In this document: piece after piece, positions 35,001 to 41,734 of the stretch
Layout: each line of letters begins with the position of its first letter
How positions within the stretch are numbered: the stretch's first letter is position 1
Source: Terriglobia bacterium
GTDB lineage: Bacteria > Acidobacteriota > Terriglobia > Terriglobales > Acidobacteriaceae
DNA: 64,000 nucleotides
Assembly (NCBI GenBank): GCA_020072645.1
Contig: JAIQGK010000009.1
Span: forward strand, 62,001-126,000
Direction of reading: 5' to 3'
The notes under the pieces: model-generated
Told to the model about the DNA's origin: nothing
What the model saw: the letters and a program-made list of their open reading frames with translations, nothing else
Databases searched by the model: none
Program-made: the position numbers and the translations under genes

Positions 35001-35605
35001 GTGTGCGATTGGGCTCAATGCGTGCACAGGAGGTACGCAACCTGCTCCGTAGCGCGGGAGAACCAGAGAAGCAGGCATTCTTCGAGCAACTGGCAATGCG
35101 TATCTTTCCGGGCGCCGCGTCGATCACTGGAACCGCGGCGCATGAAAGTGATCCCGAGCAGCCCCTGAAACTTTCGGTCCGCTGTACGGTTCCGCAATTT
35201 GTTAATCGGCAGAGCGGCACAGCGGAAATCAATCAGCTGGCTCCTGCGCTGGGCCTGGCAACTCTGTACGCCAAGACCCCAACGCGCAAGTTCCCGCTCC
35301 TGATTGACTCATTATTCTTTGAAAGCACCATATTTCATCTGCATTTGCCGGATGCCATGGGAGTACATTCGCTGCCTGCCGACTTCACGGAGAAAACCGA
35401 ATTTGGCGAGTACGCGCTGAGCTTTGTGCGGATGCCACACCAGGTGGATATCCATCGCGACTTCCGCATTCCGGTGCAGGTCATCGCGCCGGACAAGTAT
35501 GGCGCGTTCGCAAACTTCGCAATGCGCATCGATGAAGCGGAACGTCAACGTATTTCACTGGAAAGCCGGAAAGATGCTGCCGCTCCGACTGTCTCTAAAA
35601 AGTAA
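32015..35605 (+). CDS. Secreted DUF3857 paralogue with inactive transglutaminase domain
   Basis: A 1196-residue partner of the preceding gene, coupled by an ATGA overlap. The signal peptide is ATRALPILLFCLSASVGFSQ. A jelly-roll-like region (about residues 165-330), TPR-like repeats (residues ~340-560), DUF3857 (~610-800) and the transglutaminase-like fold (~840-960) follow. In the position of GDCKDK the sequence reads NGQGSRT: the nucleophile is Gln876, and the FNHA His is also lost (TEPLVRFW). The fold survives without catalysis, so it may regulate or present substrate to the active neighbour. A duplication followed by loss of activity is the simplest reading. Confidence 0.85.
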   Translation: MRLATRALPILLFCLSASVGFSQRGQTTHSGKTDDSLLQSFFSDFNLSSAAETSGARLRQAPKDTVALFIRMETAELQERPEIALDSALRLCALPAAPELHDLASNRVLQHAANSWAFNVVLRRIKSTATIHNGCAFNLRLALVAAASDGANIDLDTAAHSSRLLTRWSVAGPFGRYNNVDFERRWPPESERPFRDRYSSQRDFEILKSERRGRATAKQDSSRTIMPERFWFRDGMIALPEYFPSTGIFYAASDVDLPVATTTSRLDVLSSGTYEVFIDGKSLLLHDARHAAAPTRDSTSLSMAAGHHRILLKFSPDAAPLSVALHPQFEVSPQKKIALPTPLAPYTQALAAYFRGDFAEMATLLRADALRDTGYGKYLHALLYSAAEEHSPRADAAWKAVATAQPGALLARLKSDQNAADRGQAESVRTDVMSILAERPQSEMALQLAFNLSRRNQVDGPALLARLLESHPSCARLAEAVKFYNAAAQQDKSLAVEQQMASCAPESLQYARLLAESGRHSAAAAYLQQLVTRNPLHRAARRMLVEQLLLDNQISAAKLQAKQLRELAANARDYVPAVRDTGVAPDSRSERAEAFANGAEFYVPYRRDGIEMVRKSAQRSFSGGDAVILLSDKVVRIRRNGPVSVYVHRITRPLNKEGISRYGEVTLPRGADLLELRTIKADGEITEPELAQQKPTISMPALEAGDAIEEEYVLHYAELDQMPESAGTHTFGSFAAPLLHARMVLLSPAESTVSVREQAGPPLPLVGENNGTVIRIWERDNIAQTIAESFLPAINLLPTVMVTSAAKTRDGLRDQLIDVSRAGLHVNEAAAEFNLSQAGGDFEKAKRLYRFVTSKIDSTGPDWAASPAEDTLDNGQGSRTMALLALARAVGLNAELLLVRKIEQDCGKELSCYTEPLVRFWLQSREPVDVDAESDDLPFGAIPPSLDAREAHLIPLLAGEEKKPEIVALNPRLADEKSMAEADLSFSNSDLLASIRVRLGSMRAQEVRNLLRSAGEPEKQAFFEQLAMRIFPGAASITGTAAHESDPEQPLKLSVRCTVPQFVNRQSGTAEINQLAPALGLATLYAKTPTRKFPLLIDSLFFESTIFHLHLPDAMGVHSLPADFTEKTEFGEYALSFVRMPHQVDIHRDFRIPVQVIAPDKYGAFANFAMRIDEAERQRISLESRKDAAAPTVSKK

Positions 35606-35627
35606 AAGGCCGGGCATTAACCCGGCC
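35604..35627 (-). terminator. Bidirectional-type terminator hairpin
   Basis: GGCCGGG (35608-35614) pairs with CCCGGCC (35621-35627) around 6 nt. On the minus strand it is followed by TTTTACTTTTT, so it ends the 35651-35929 gene. On the plus strand the tail is poorer (AATCTTTC), but it may still help end the DUF3857 pair. Confidence 0.75.
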
Positions 35628-35650
35628 AATCTTTCGCAAGCACGCGCCGC

Positions 35651-35929
35651 TTAGTAGCGATTGCCTCCCGCGACCGGCATATTGCGATAGCCGCCTTTTT
35701 CCTGGCCCATGCGCTCCAGGAACGTGGATGCCATATCGACAAACTTGCTGCCCTTTTCAATGTACTCAGGCATGCGGTGCCACAATTCTTCGAACTTTTC
35801 CGGATGCTCGGCGGCAAAAGTTGCTACGCCGATTCCGGCAACGGCCAGGCCCGCTGGCCTCCGTCCCGTCAGGAACAGAATTGCCCCCGCCGCAAAAGAC
35901 CCGATCATCAGCGTTTTCTTCCAATCCAT
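35651..35929 (-). CDS. Small membrane-associated protein, unknown
   Basis: A 92-residue protein with two short hydrophobic helices (LMIGSFAAGAILFLTG, AGLAVAGIGVATFAAE) and an amphipathic C-terminal part (HPEKFEELWHRMPEYIEKG, FLERMGQEKGGY). The pattern of a small two-helix protein with a charged tail suggests an inner-membrane peripheral factor; no family name is offered. ATG 35929 (MDWKKTL) has a strong SD (GGAGGGCGGAG). A Met at 35989 would add 20 residues with a weaker SD. Confidence 0.68.
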   Translation of the reverse strand: MDWKKTLMIGSFAAGAILFLTGRRPAGLAVAGIGVATFAAEHPEKFEELWHRMPEYIEKGSKFVDMASTFLERMGQEKGGYRNMPVAGGNRY

Positions 35930-36380
35930 TGCTCCGCCCTCCGTAATTATGTGTTCTGGCTGAAACTTTAATCTATTTTTGTCGCTCATGGAAGCCACCA
36001 CGCTTCATCTACCCGGTTCATTAGAACCGCAATTTCGTCATTCCGTTGCCCTTTCTGAAATACCACGCTGGGGATTTCCAGTGTTGCGGCTCGAATCATG
36101 AAATGATCGATGAAGAGGCGCAACAAATTAAGGAGAACCAGAAGGATTCCAACAGTGACCTTCAAAGCTCAGGTTGTTCAAGAAAAATTCAGACTGAAAG
36201 TCGGCGCGGCAAAAAAAGAAAGTGGGCGCCGGTATAGGGGCGACGCCCACGTGGGGGTACTGCGTATGTTGTTATTAAGATAGACGTAGGATCGGGAAAA
36301 AAGTTTCAGCTTTAATTGAAATTAACATAACTAAATATCCCAAAGTTAATAGAAAGCTGAGACTTGCGATGTTGATTGCG
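35930..36380. other. 451-bp intergenic stretch with one hairpin
   Basis: No convincing gene is seen. A 63-codon frame (36046-36237) is Lys/Ser/Cys-rich without an SD. A hairpin GTGGGCG/CGCCCAC (36222-36228 with 36244-36250) is followed on the minus strand by TTTCTTTTTTT and could terminate or process a small RNA. The AT-rich part (36295-36360) may be promoter sequence. Confidence 0.4.
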
Positions 36381-36410
36381 AAAAAAACCCTTCGCTTTAG
36401 GCGAAGGGTT
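36381..36410 (-). terminator. Rho-independent terminator of the sigma factor gene
   Basis: On the minus strand, AACCCTTCGC (36410-36401) pairs with GCGAAGGGTT (36395-36386) around 5 nt, followed by a run of T (36387-36381). It lies 39 bp after the sigma factor stop. Confidence 0.88.
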
Positions 36411-36449
36411 GGAGAGTAAGGAGAGAGAGGAGATACAATCGACGGCTTT

Positions 36450-36959
36450 TTACGACATGCGCGAAATCAGTTCTCGCATCTGCAAACGGGCCTGATGCAG
36501 TCCAAACTGCGATTCTTTTACATCCAAGCCAAGCAGGCGAGCAATTTTTTCATGGCTGTAGCCTTCAACATCGTGAAGGAGAAAGATCATTTTTTCTGTC
36601 GCAGGCAGTTCCACAACCGCGCGCTCAAGATGCACCCGCTTCACGTTGCCGCAAACGCTCTTGGTTTCCGCGGAGATGCTGCCGTTCAATGTGAGGGTGC
36701 CGATCGTGGTGAGTTCGCGGATCTCAGCCAGGAAGGCTTGGTCAATCTGTTCCGTCTTCGGCTCTGCCGATGACGCAAAAGCGCGAAGGAATGTGTTGGC
36801 GGAGAGCTGTTCAGCGGTTAGCTCATTGTCGGTCATCCAAAAAGCCAGGGAGTAAATTCGGTGGCAGTGCTCGCCATAGATCGCATCATAATTAGCTGTG
36901 CGATTTTCTCTTGCGGCAAGAATTCCAAGATTACTAATAATGCTTACGCTGCTAGACAT
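36450..36959 (-). CDS. ECF-type sigma factor-like protein
   Basis: A 169-residue sigma-70 family protein of the extracytoplasmic-function kind. Region 2-like sequence (YDAIYGEHCHRIYSLAFWMT, ELTAEQLSANTFLRAF) and region 4 (LPATEKMIFLLHDVEGYSHE, IARLLGLDVKESQFGLHQAR) are recognisable. Region 2 lacks the usual VQETF core, so promoter melting may be weak. The inter-domain part carries a single CGN element rather than a zinc site. No anti-sigma factor is adjacent. The start is ATG 36959. It has its own terminator, so it is monocistronic. Confidence 0.78.
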   Translation of the reverse strand: MSSSVSIISNLGILAARENRTANYDAIYGEHCHRIYSLAFWMTDNELTAEQLSANTFLRAFASSAEPKTEQIDQAFLAEIRELTTIGTLTLNGSISAETKSVCGNVKRVHLERAVVELPATEKMIFLLHDVEGYSHEKIARLLGLDVKESQFGLHQARLQMRELISRMS

Positions 36960-37282
36960 TTAACCTACCTCTTCTTCGGCCCGCTGCAGGGTCCCTTTTT
37001 TGATTACCGTCATTCTCTCGGCACTGTTACTACTGCAATCGAGATGCCCAAAGAACGCAGACGCCAGTGAAGTTTTGCAATGTAATTTAAGTTGTTGATT
37101 CTTAATGCGGAACAGCTCGTTTCTCAGGTGAGTAGAAGAATTCCACAGATTAGAGGATTAAGGCCCAATCCAAGCTGGATATAGTTTATAGGTATTTTGA
37201 TACCACTTTTGGATATTGAGGGTTCAAATGCAGTGAATGCCGGAAGGTAAATTTTACCGAATAACAGGCGTGATTGAACCGG
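36960..37282. other. 323-bp intergenic stretch
   Basis: An AT-rich gap between the sigma factor start and the methyltransferase stop, both on the minus strand. It should hold the sigma gene promoter, but no hexamer pair stands out. A small palindrome GGTAAATTTTACC (37246-37258) lies just after the methyltransferase stop. Nothing else is seen. Confidence 0.4.
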
Positions 37283-37957
37283 TCAGCGAACCATCAGGAC
37301 TTCACGGATATTGTCCCGGCCAAGGAAGAACTTACGGGAGGCAAAGTCCTTAAAGAGATTTTCAATGTGCCGGTTGTTGAAGATCCGTTGCAGCTTAAAG
37401 CCCTGAACTGGCTCAAGCTCAAGCGTATCTTTCTGGACGATATGGTGACGGGAATAGAGAGATTCCACACCTGCGTCCTTGGTGTGAAAAAAGGCGAGCA
37501 GGTATCCCTTGGGCTTCAGGATGGCCTGTAGGCGCTCAACCAAGGGCTTTACCAGGCTTTCAGGCAGGTAGTCAGCCACGTCCCAGAACAGGATTGCGTC
37601 AAACTGGTCAGCGCCATAATCAAGGTTTTCCGCAAAGAATTTTGTCGGATCAAACTGAAGCGTACCGTCTTCCTGCTTCACGCAGTAACTTTCGTCCTGC
37701 GATTCTCGCAAAATATCCTCATTAAAGAGGCGCACACCCATCTCTGTAAGCAAGGCAATGTTTGTAGGTGAGGTTGGTCCCAGATCAAGGACACAGGGTT
37801 TCTGTTCGCCGCTGCTGCTCAGGCTGCGCATGAATTCGCCCAGTCCAATGCAGGTGCGCCTGGTCCGTGGCGCAGATTTGCCACCCTCTTGAGGCTTGGA
37901 CTGAGAGCTGCCTGCTCCACGGAACCATCGCATTAAATTGTTACCGGAGGAGCTCAC
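37283..37957 (-). CDS. SAM-dependent methyltransferase-like protein
   Basis: A 224-residue protein with a class I methyltransferase fold: a motif I-like strand (CVLDLGPTSPTNIALLTEMG), FDAILFWDVADYLPESLV (motif IV area) and LKPKGYLLAFFHTKD (motif V-VI). The glycine-rich loop is degenerate, so SAM binding is probable but not certain. The N-terminal ~35 residues are basic and Ser-rich. It lies 17 bp after the bactofilin gene, so the two form an operon. The start is uncertain: GTG 37957 has a GGAG only one base away; ATG 37933 has none. Confidence 0.7.
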   Translation of the reverse strand: MSSSGNNLMRWFRGAGSSQSKPQEGGKSAPRTRRTCIGLGEFMRSLSSSGEQKPCVLDLGPTSPTNIALLTEMGVRLFNEDILRESQDESYCVKQEDGTLQFDPTKFFAENLDYGADQFDAILFWDVADYLPESLVKPLVERLQAILKPKGYLLAFFHTKDAGVESLYSRHHIVQKDTLELEPVQGFKLQRIFNNRHIENLFKDFASRKFFLGRDNIREVLMVR

Positions 37958-37974
37958 GCTCCTTTAACTCTACC

Positions 37975-38583
37975 TTATTTGCTATCTAAAAAGGAACCCT
38001 GCGAATCCGAGCTGGCGCTGTAGCTGGACGCGCTCGAACCCGATGACGATCCGCTGCCGGCGTTCATGCCTGCGCTGGCTGCGACCGCCAGCGGCTTACG
38101 TGCTTCCACTGGCTGGCTCTTTTCCTTGATATCGATGGCGCCCTTAAAGAATGCCCCATCTTCAATCACGATCCGTTGCGTGCTCACATCGCCGATCAGC
38201 GTGCAGGACTTGCGCAGCTCCACACGTCCGGTAGCGTTGATGTTTCCTTCAACCCGGCCATGGACGACCAGATCGCGCGCGGTAATGCCCGCCTTGATTT
38301 TTCCGTTCGGGCCAATGATCAGGCTATGGTCGCGTAGATCAATCGTCCCTTCGATTGAACCGTCCAGATAAAGGTCCTCACTGCCGGTGAGTTCGCCTTT
38401 GATCTGGACTGACTTGCCGATGTGCCCAACATCCGCGCGTTGCGGATCGCTGGCCTTCGGCGTTTCTTTATGTGGTGTGGGAATACTGGGTGCAGCGACA
38501 GCAGCTGGCGGGGGTACAGGCTGCGCAGGCTGGGTCGGATTCATGTTCATGGGCTTGTTGTCTTCAGGACGCGGTTTCCACAT
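37975..38583 (-). CDS. Bactofilin-family polymer-forming protein
   Basis: A 202-residue cytoskeletal protein. A Pro-rich disordered head (about residues 1-48) precedes the right-handed beta-helix core of the bactofilin (DUF583) domain: IGKSVQIKGELTGSEDLYLD, GSIEGTIDLRDHSLIIGPNG, LVVHGRVEGNINATGRVEL, IVIEDGAFFKGAIDI. A Ser/Ala/Gly-rich tail ends the protein. Bactofilins polymerise without nucleotides and act in cell shape, stalks or DNA-segregation scaffolds. It is the first gene of a two-gene unit with the methyltransferase. Confidence 0.9.
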   Translation of the reverse strand: MWKPRPEDNKPMNMNPTQPAQPVPPPAAVAAPSIPTPHKETPKASDPQRADVGHIGKSVQIKGELTGSEDLYLDGSIEGTIDLRDHSLIIGPNGKIKAGITARDLVVHGRVEGNINATGRVELRKSCTLIGDVSTQRIVIEDGAFFKGAIDIKEKSQPVEARKPLAVAASAGMNAGSGSSSGSSASSYSASSDSQGSFLDSK

Positions 38584-38920
38584 TTTGGCACCTTTTCTTT
38601 CGTTATCGCTCTCTTCAGAGAGACCTATTCTCTTGTCTTGGAACGCCTGTCGCAGATTTCAATCAGGAGTTTGACCGCTAGTTTACTGCTGTATTTCAAA
38701 ATCAAATAGTTACCGTAGGTGTGCGCCGGAAAGGCAATCTGGCGCTCATTCACGGCATTCTGCTGCCCAACTTTACGTGTTTACAATAAAGTAAACAGTA
38801 ACTATTTCACTACCTCCCGGGAGATTTCGTTCAAGTCCATATTTTTCAGTCTCTTAGATATTTCCAAGAAACCGGTGAAACTCTGGCCAGTTTGGCTGTC
38901 TGTTTGCTTTTAAGTTATGT
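38584..38920. other. 337-bp divergent intergenic region
   Basis: It lies between the bactofilin start and the structured leader of the next plus-strand gene. It is AT-rich and should contain the promoters of both units. A 64-codon frame at 38719-38913 has no SD and an unlikely composition. No operator is recognised. Confidence 0.4.
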
Positions 38921-39073
38921 GTCGACCGGACGGAATGTCGCGGCGCACGGGCGGAACCGAAACCAGGGGAACAGCGGTTCTGAACGCAAGTCGCGGCTAT
39001 TGAGCCAATGGGACTGCCTTTCCGAGAGGGTCGATCAATAAAAGGGGCGGCTGCAAAGCTGCCTCTTTTTTTT
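38921..39073 (+). ncRNA. Candidate structured leader RNA with terminator
   Basis: A GC-rich island within AT-rich sequence. A closing stem TCGACC/GGTCGA (38922-38927 with 39029-39034) encloses an 8-bp stem CGGAACCG/CGGTTCTG (38952-38959 with 38975-38982) and GGCT/AGCC with a tetraloop (38995-39006). It ends in an imperfect hairpin plus eight T (39041-39073), an intrinsic terminator, about 100 nt before the secreted-protein gene. Short words (ACGCAA, TTCCGA) faintly recall GEMM-I c-di-GMP aptamers, but GGGCAAACC is absent, so I leave it unclassified. A 28-codon frame also spans it (MCRPDGMSRRTGGTE...). Confidence 0.5.
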
Positions 39074-39171
39074 ACTTTACTCCTAAAATCGCCAGCAGTC
39101 GCCGCCAAAAGGTAAAATGCAACTAGCTGCTGCTTTTTCGGCTCTAAATAAGTACCCGCTTTTTGAATACT

Positions 39172-40071
39172 ATGAGTTACATCATTCCCCTGCGGCGCGT
39201 TGCGATGCTCCTGCTTTGTGCATGTCTGGGCATGGCATTGCACGGACAGACCACAGCGGACACTCTGCCGCCTCTGCCGAAGGACGCAAACCAGCTTGTC
39301 AGGGAAGCTATCAAGCACCAGATGGAGGCGGATGCCGCCGACCACACTCACTGGCGCTATCACATCCATAAAGAAGACGAAAAAGGTTCGCAGGACCGCG
39401 ACGTAATCGATACTAAAGATGGACAACTCGCGCGCACTCTCTTGATCAATGGACAGCCATTAACGGCTGAGCAGAGAGCCGCCGATGAAGCCCGCATGAA
39501 AAAACTGGTGGATGATCCTACCGAGCGGGCAAAGCGCGACAAACGCGCCAAAGACGATGAAGACAAGGGAGTGCAGATGTTTAAGGCAATCCCTGACGCG
39601 TTTATTTTCAAGTATGAGGGCGCCGAAAATGGCCAGGTCAGGCTCTCATTCTTTCCCAATCCTCATTACAATGCCCCAACACGGGAATTGCAGGTGTTCC
39701 GTTCACTGAGCGGGACGATGTGGATTGACCGGGCTGCACTTCGCATGTCGCGGCTGGACGGCTCCCTGTTTGAAGATGTGACCTTTGGCTGGGGACTGTT
39801 GGGCCGACTCAATAAGGGAGGAACATTTTCCGTAACCCAAAGCCGTGTAGGGGACGATCACTGGGAAATCGTTGCTCTTGATGTGAAGATGTCCGGCCAC
39901 GCGGTGATTTTTAAGACCATCAATGTTAAGCAACTTCAGCGTATGACTGGATTTCATCGGATCAGCGACGGCATGACCATCTCTGAGGCTTATCAGTTGT
40001 TGGAAAAGGGTGACTCCACCGTCTCTGCGGAGAACAATGGCGGCATAGCCAATTCTCCAGGCAAAAAATAG
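39172..40071 (+). CDS. Secreted hypothetical protein, LolA-like shape
   Basis: A 299-residue protein with a signal peptide (RRVAMLLLCACLGMALHGQ) and a mature part rich in charged residues early (ADEARMKKLVDDPTERAKRD) and beta-rich later (LQVFRSLSGTMWIDRAALRM, FEDVTFGWGLLGRLNKGGTF, WEIVALDVKMSGHAVIFKTI). The late part has the repeated strand pattern of LolA-like sorting proteins, a family known to carry lipoproteins or to bind hydrophobic ligands; this assignment is tentative. ATG 39172 is preferred to the TTG at 39163. It lies behind a structured leader and terminator and may be attenuated. Its stop abuts the stop of the convergent cytochrome gene. Confidence 0.65.
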   Translation: MSYIIPLRRVAMLLLCACLGMALHGQTTADTLPPLPKDANQLVREAIKHQMEADAADHTHWRYHIHKEDEKGSQDRDVIDTKDGQLARTLLINGQPLTAEQRAADEARMKKLVDDPTERAKRDKRAKDDEDKGVQMFKAIPDAFIFKYEGAENGQVRLSFFPNPHYNAPTRELQVFRSLSGTMWIDRAALRMSRLDGSLFEDVTFGWGLLGRLNKGGTFSVTQSRVGDDHWEIVALDVKMSGHAVIFKTINVKQLQRMTGFHRISDGMTISEAYQLLEKGDSTVSAENNGGIANSPGKK

Positions 40072-41499
40072 CTACTTCCCGGCACCCGGCGACAGTCCCA
40101 GATCAACCAGAGCTTTGGGATTTTTCTCATCGGACGCAACCACGTTGTGGCAAACACTGCAGTCCTGCGTAATTGTCTTTCCATCCGAGCTGGCATGTTG
40201 CTCATCATGGCAGCGGAAGCACCCGTTAAAGTCCGTGTGTCCCAGATTGTTGGGGTAGGTGCCCCACGTAATCTTCATTTCAGGAAAAACGTTGTGCTGA
40301 TAGACACTGAGCAACGCCTTTGCGCTGCTGGCCACCTCAGCCCGGCGTTGCGCATAGATCTCAGGATATGTTTTGCGGTAATAGTCCTCAAAAGCCACAG
40401 GAATCTTGGCGGCCGCATCCTGTCCGGTTGCGTAGGTTTGTTTCACAATTTCCAAACCTTCTTTCTTGGCAAAGGGCAGAGTGGGAGAAATGTCACCAAA
40501 GGACATGGCGCGATCAATCGCGCGCTCTGGAAGCTGGAAGGTGTGCGCTGGCCGATTGTGGCAGTCAATGCACTGCATGGCCCGCAGTTTCGTCGGGTCA
40601 GGCTTGGCTCCGGGCGCAGCAAAGACCGTCATCTTGCCGCCGGAAGTGTATTCGACATAAGGAATGTTTTGGCGGACGTCATCCGATGCGTAGTAGCGCA
40701 GGGTAACGCCTTCGCCCAGATGCGCGCCGTGAACGCCGGAACTGTGCGGCCCGCCAGTTCCAAGATGCATCATTAGAACAGTGTGCGTGAGCGTGTTCTG
40801 CTCGTCGGCGCCGTAACTGGCCAGATCGCGCATGCGGTCGCCAAAAAAACGGCGGCGAGCGTGGCAGGATTCACACGTCTCCGTGGCCGGACGAAGCCGT
40901 TCCAGCGGCTCCGGGATTGGCCGCGGGTAAGTGTTTAAAGCTATATGGACCACTTGCCTTATGCCATTCACCTTGGCGCGCATGAATCCGCTGGCTCCCG
41001 GCCCAACGTGGCAGCCAACACATTCAACTTTGGAATGCGCTGACACTTCATAGGCGGCGAATTCCGGCTTCATCACGTGGCAGGTCGCGCCGCAAAAATT
41101 GGGCGTTTCCATATAGCGCACGCTGCTGTAGGAAAGCTGGCTGGCGATAATGATATTAAGAAAGGTAGTTACTGCGATAAAGCCAAACAGCTTGCGCAGC
41201 TCTGGATTGCGGGGATCAATGGGCTCAAAGTGTGCCGGCAACTCGCCTCTTTTGCGCATCCCGCGCCTGCGCAGATAGATACCAAGAGGGATGAGAAGAA
41301 GACCGCCAACAAAAATTCCCGGCAACAGAAGGTAAACAACAATGCCCACGTAAGGATGCACGCTGCCACTGCGCAACGTAATGGGCAGAAAGACCAGCCA
41401 GGTGACGCCAGCGGCGGTGACCACCACAACGCCCGCCAGACTGATCAAGTTGTTTGAGAAGAAAACAACGGGTGAAAGCCATTCACGAAATGTTCTCAT
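40072..41499 (-). CDS. NapC/NirT-like membrane-anchored multiheme cytochrome c
   Basis: A 475-residue cytochrome with three N-terminal membrane helices (LISLAGVVVVTAAGVTWLVF, VGIVVYLLLPGIFVGGLLLI, FGFIAVTTFLNIIIASQL) and a periplasmic part with six heme motifs: CGATCH (a CX3CH form) then CVGCH, CESCH, CIDCH, CFRCH and CSVCH. NapC/NirT/NrfH proteins take electrons from quinol and hand them to periplasmic reductases; this one has two more hemes than the usual four and could itself be a terminal reductase. The reductase partner is not in the window. The start at 41499 is divergent from a radical-SAM gene, with two perfect CRP-like sites between them. Confidence 0.88.
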   Translation of the reverse strand: MRTFREWLSPVVFFSNNLISLAGVVVVTAAGVTWLVFLPITLRSGSVHPYVGIVVYLLLPGIFVGGLLLIPLGIYLRRRGMRKRGELPAHFEPIDPRNPELRKLFGFIAVTTFLNIIIASQLSYSSVRYMETPNFCGATCHVMKPEFAAYEVSAHSKVECVGCHVGPGASGFMRAKVNGIRQVVHIALNTYPRPIPEPLERLRPATETCESCHARRRFFGDRMRDLASYGADEQNTLTHTVLMMHLGTGGPHSSGVHGAHLGEGVTLRYYASDDVRQNIPYVEYTSGGKMTVFAAPGAKPDPTKLRAMQCIDCHNRPAHTFQLPERAIDRAMSFGDISPTLPFAKKEGLEIVKQTYATGQDAAAKIPVAFEDYYRKTYPEIYAQRRAEVASSAKALLSVYQHNVFPEMKITWGTYPNNLGHTDFNGCFRCHDEQHASSDGKTITQDCSVCHNVVASDEKNPKALVDLGLSPGAGK

Positions 41500-41596
41500 T
41501 CCGCCTGGAACTCCTCTGCGCCAAAACTGCTGCGCTGCTGCGATGTTTCATCGGATGATTGCGAAAGCAGTATATATAAGTCTGCAAGTTTGCGAA

Positions 41597-41612
41597 TGTG
41601 ATAAATGTCACA
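41597..41612. promoter_or_regulatory. CRP/FNR-family operator, TGTGA-N6-TCACA (site 1)
   Basis: TGTGATAAATGTCACA is a perfect match to the E. coli-type CRP core. It lies in the 235-bp divergent region, centred 105 bp from the cytochrome start and 130 bp from the radical-SAM start. A second perfect copy is 48 bp away. The regulator is not in the window. Confidence 0.72.
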
Positions 41613-41644
41613 AGACATTGACCATTAGAACGCCTAATCGGACC

Positions 41645-41660
41645 TGTGACTTCCATCACA
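41645..41660. promoter_or_regulatory. CRP/FNR-family operator, TGTGA-N6-TCACA (site 2)
   Basis: TGTGACTTCCATCACA, the second perfect core, is centred 82 bp before the radical-SAM start. Spacing of 48 bp between the two centres is close to, but not exactly, an integral number of helical turns. Paired sites suit shared control of both divergent genes. Confidence 0.72.
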
Positions 41661-41734
41661 TCACCGGTGGAAACGACCCCTTAAGATTGCTTTCATACAT
41701 TTTTGCGTCAAAGCCTTTTTAAGGATGGGTGGCA

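Noticed and set aside
36046-36237. 63-codon frame in the gap before the sigma factor terminator
   Set aside because: No SD, unusual composition and no context; more likely chance.
37274-37531. 85-codon frame antisense to the methyltransferase gene
   Set aside because: It is the reverse-strand shadow of a conserved-looking methyltransferase fold.
38719-38913. 64-codon frame upstream of the structured leader
   Set aside because: AT-rich promoter-type sequence and no SD; the composition does not look coding.
38921-39073. Firm call of a GEMM-I c-di-GMP riboswitch
   Set aside because: Only short words agree and the conserved GGGCAAACC core and GNRA-capped stem are missing.
40060-40080. Adjacent stop codons of the secreted protein and cytochrome genes as an overlap of functional meaning
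   Set aside because: Convergent genes with abutting stops are common, and no terminator or repeat is seen that would give them a role.
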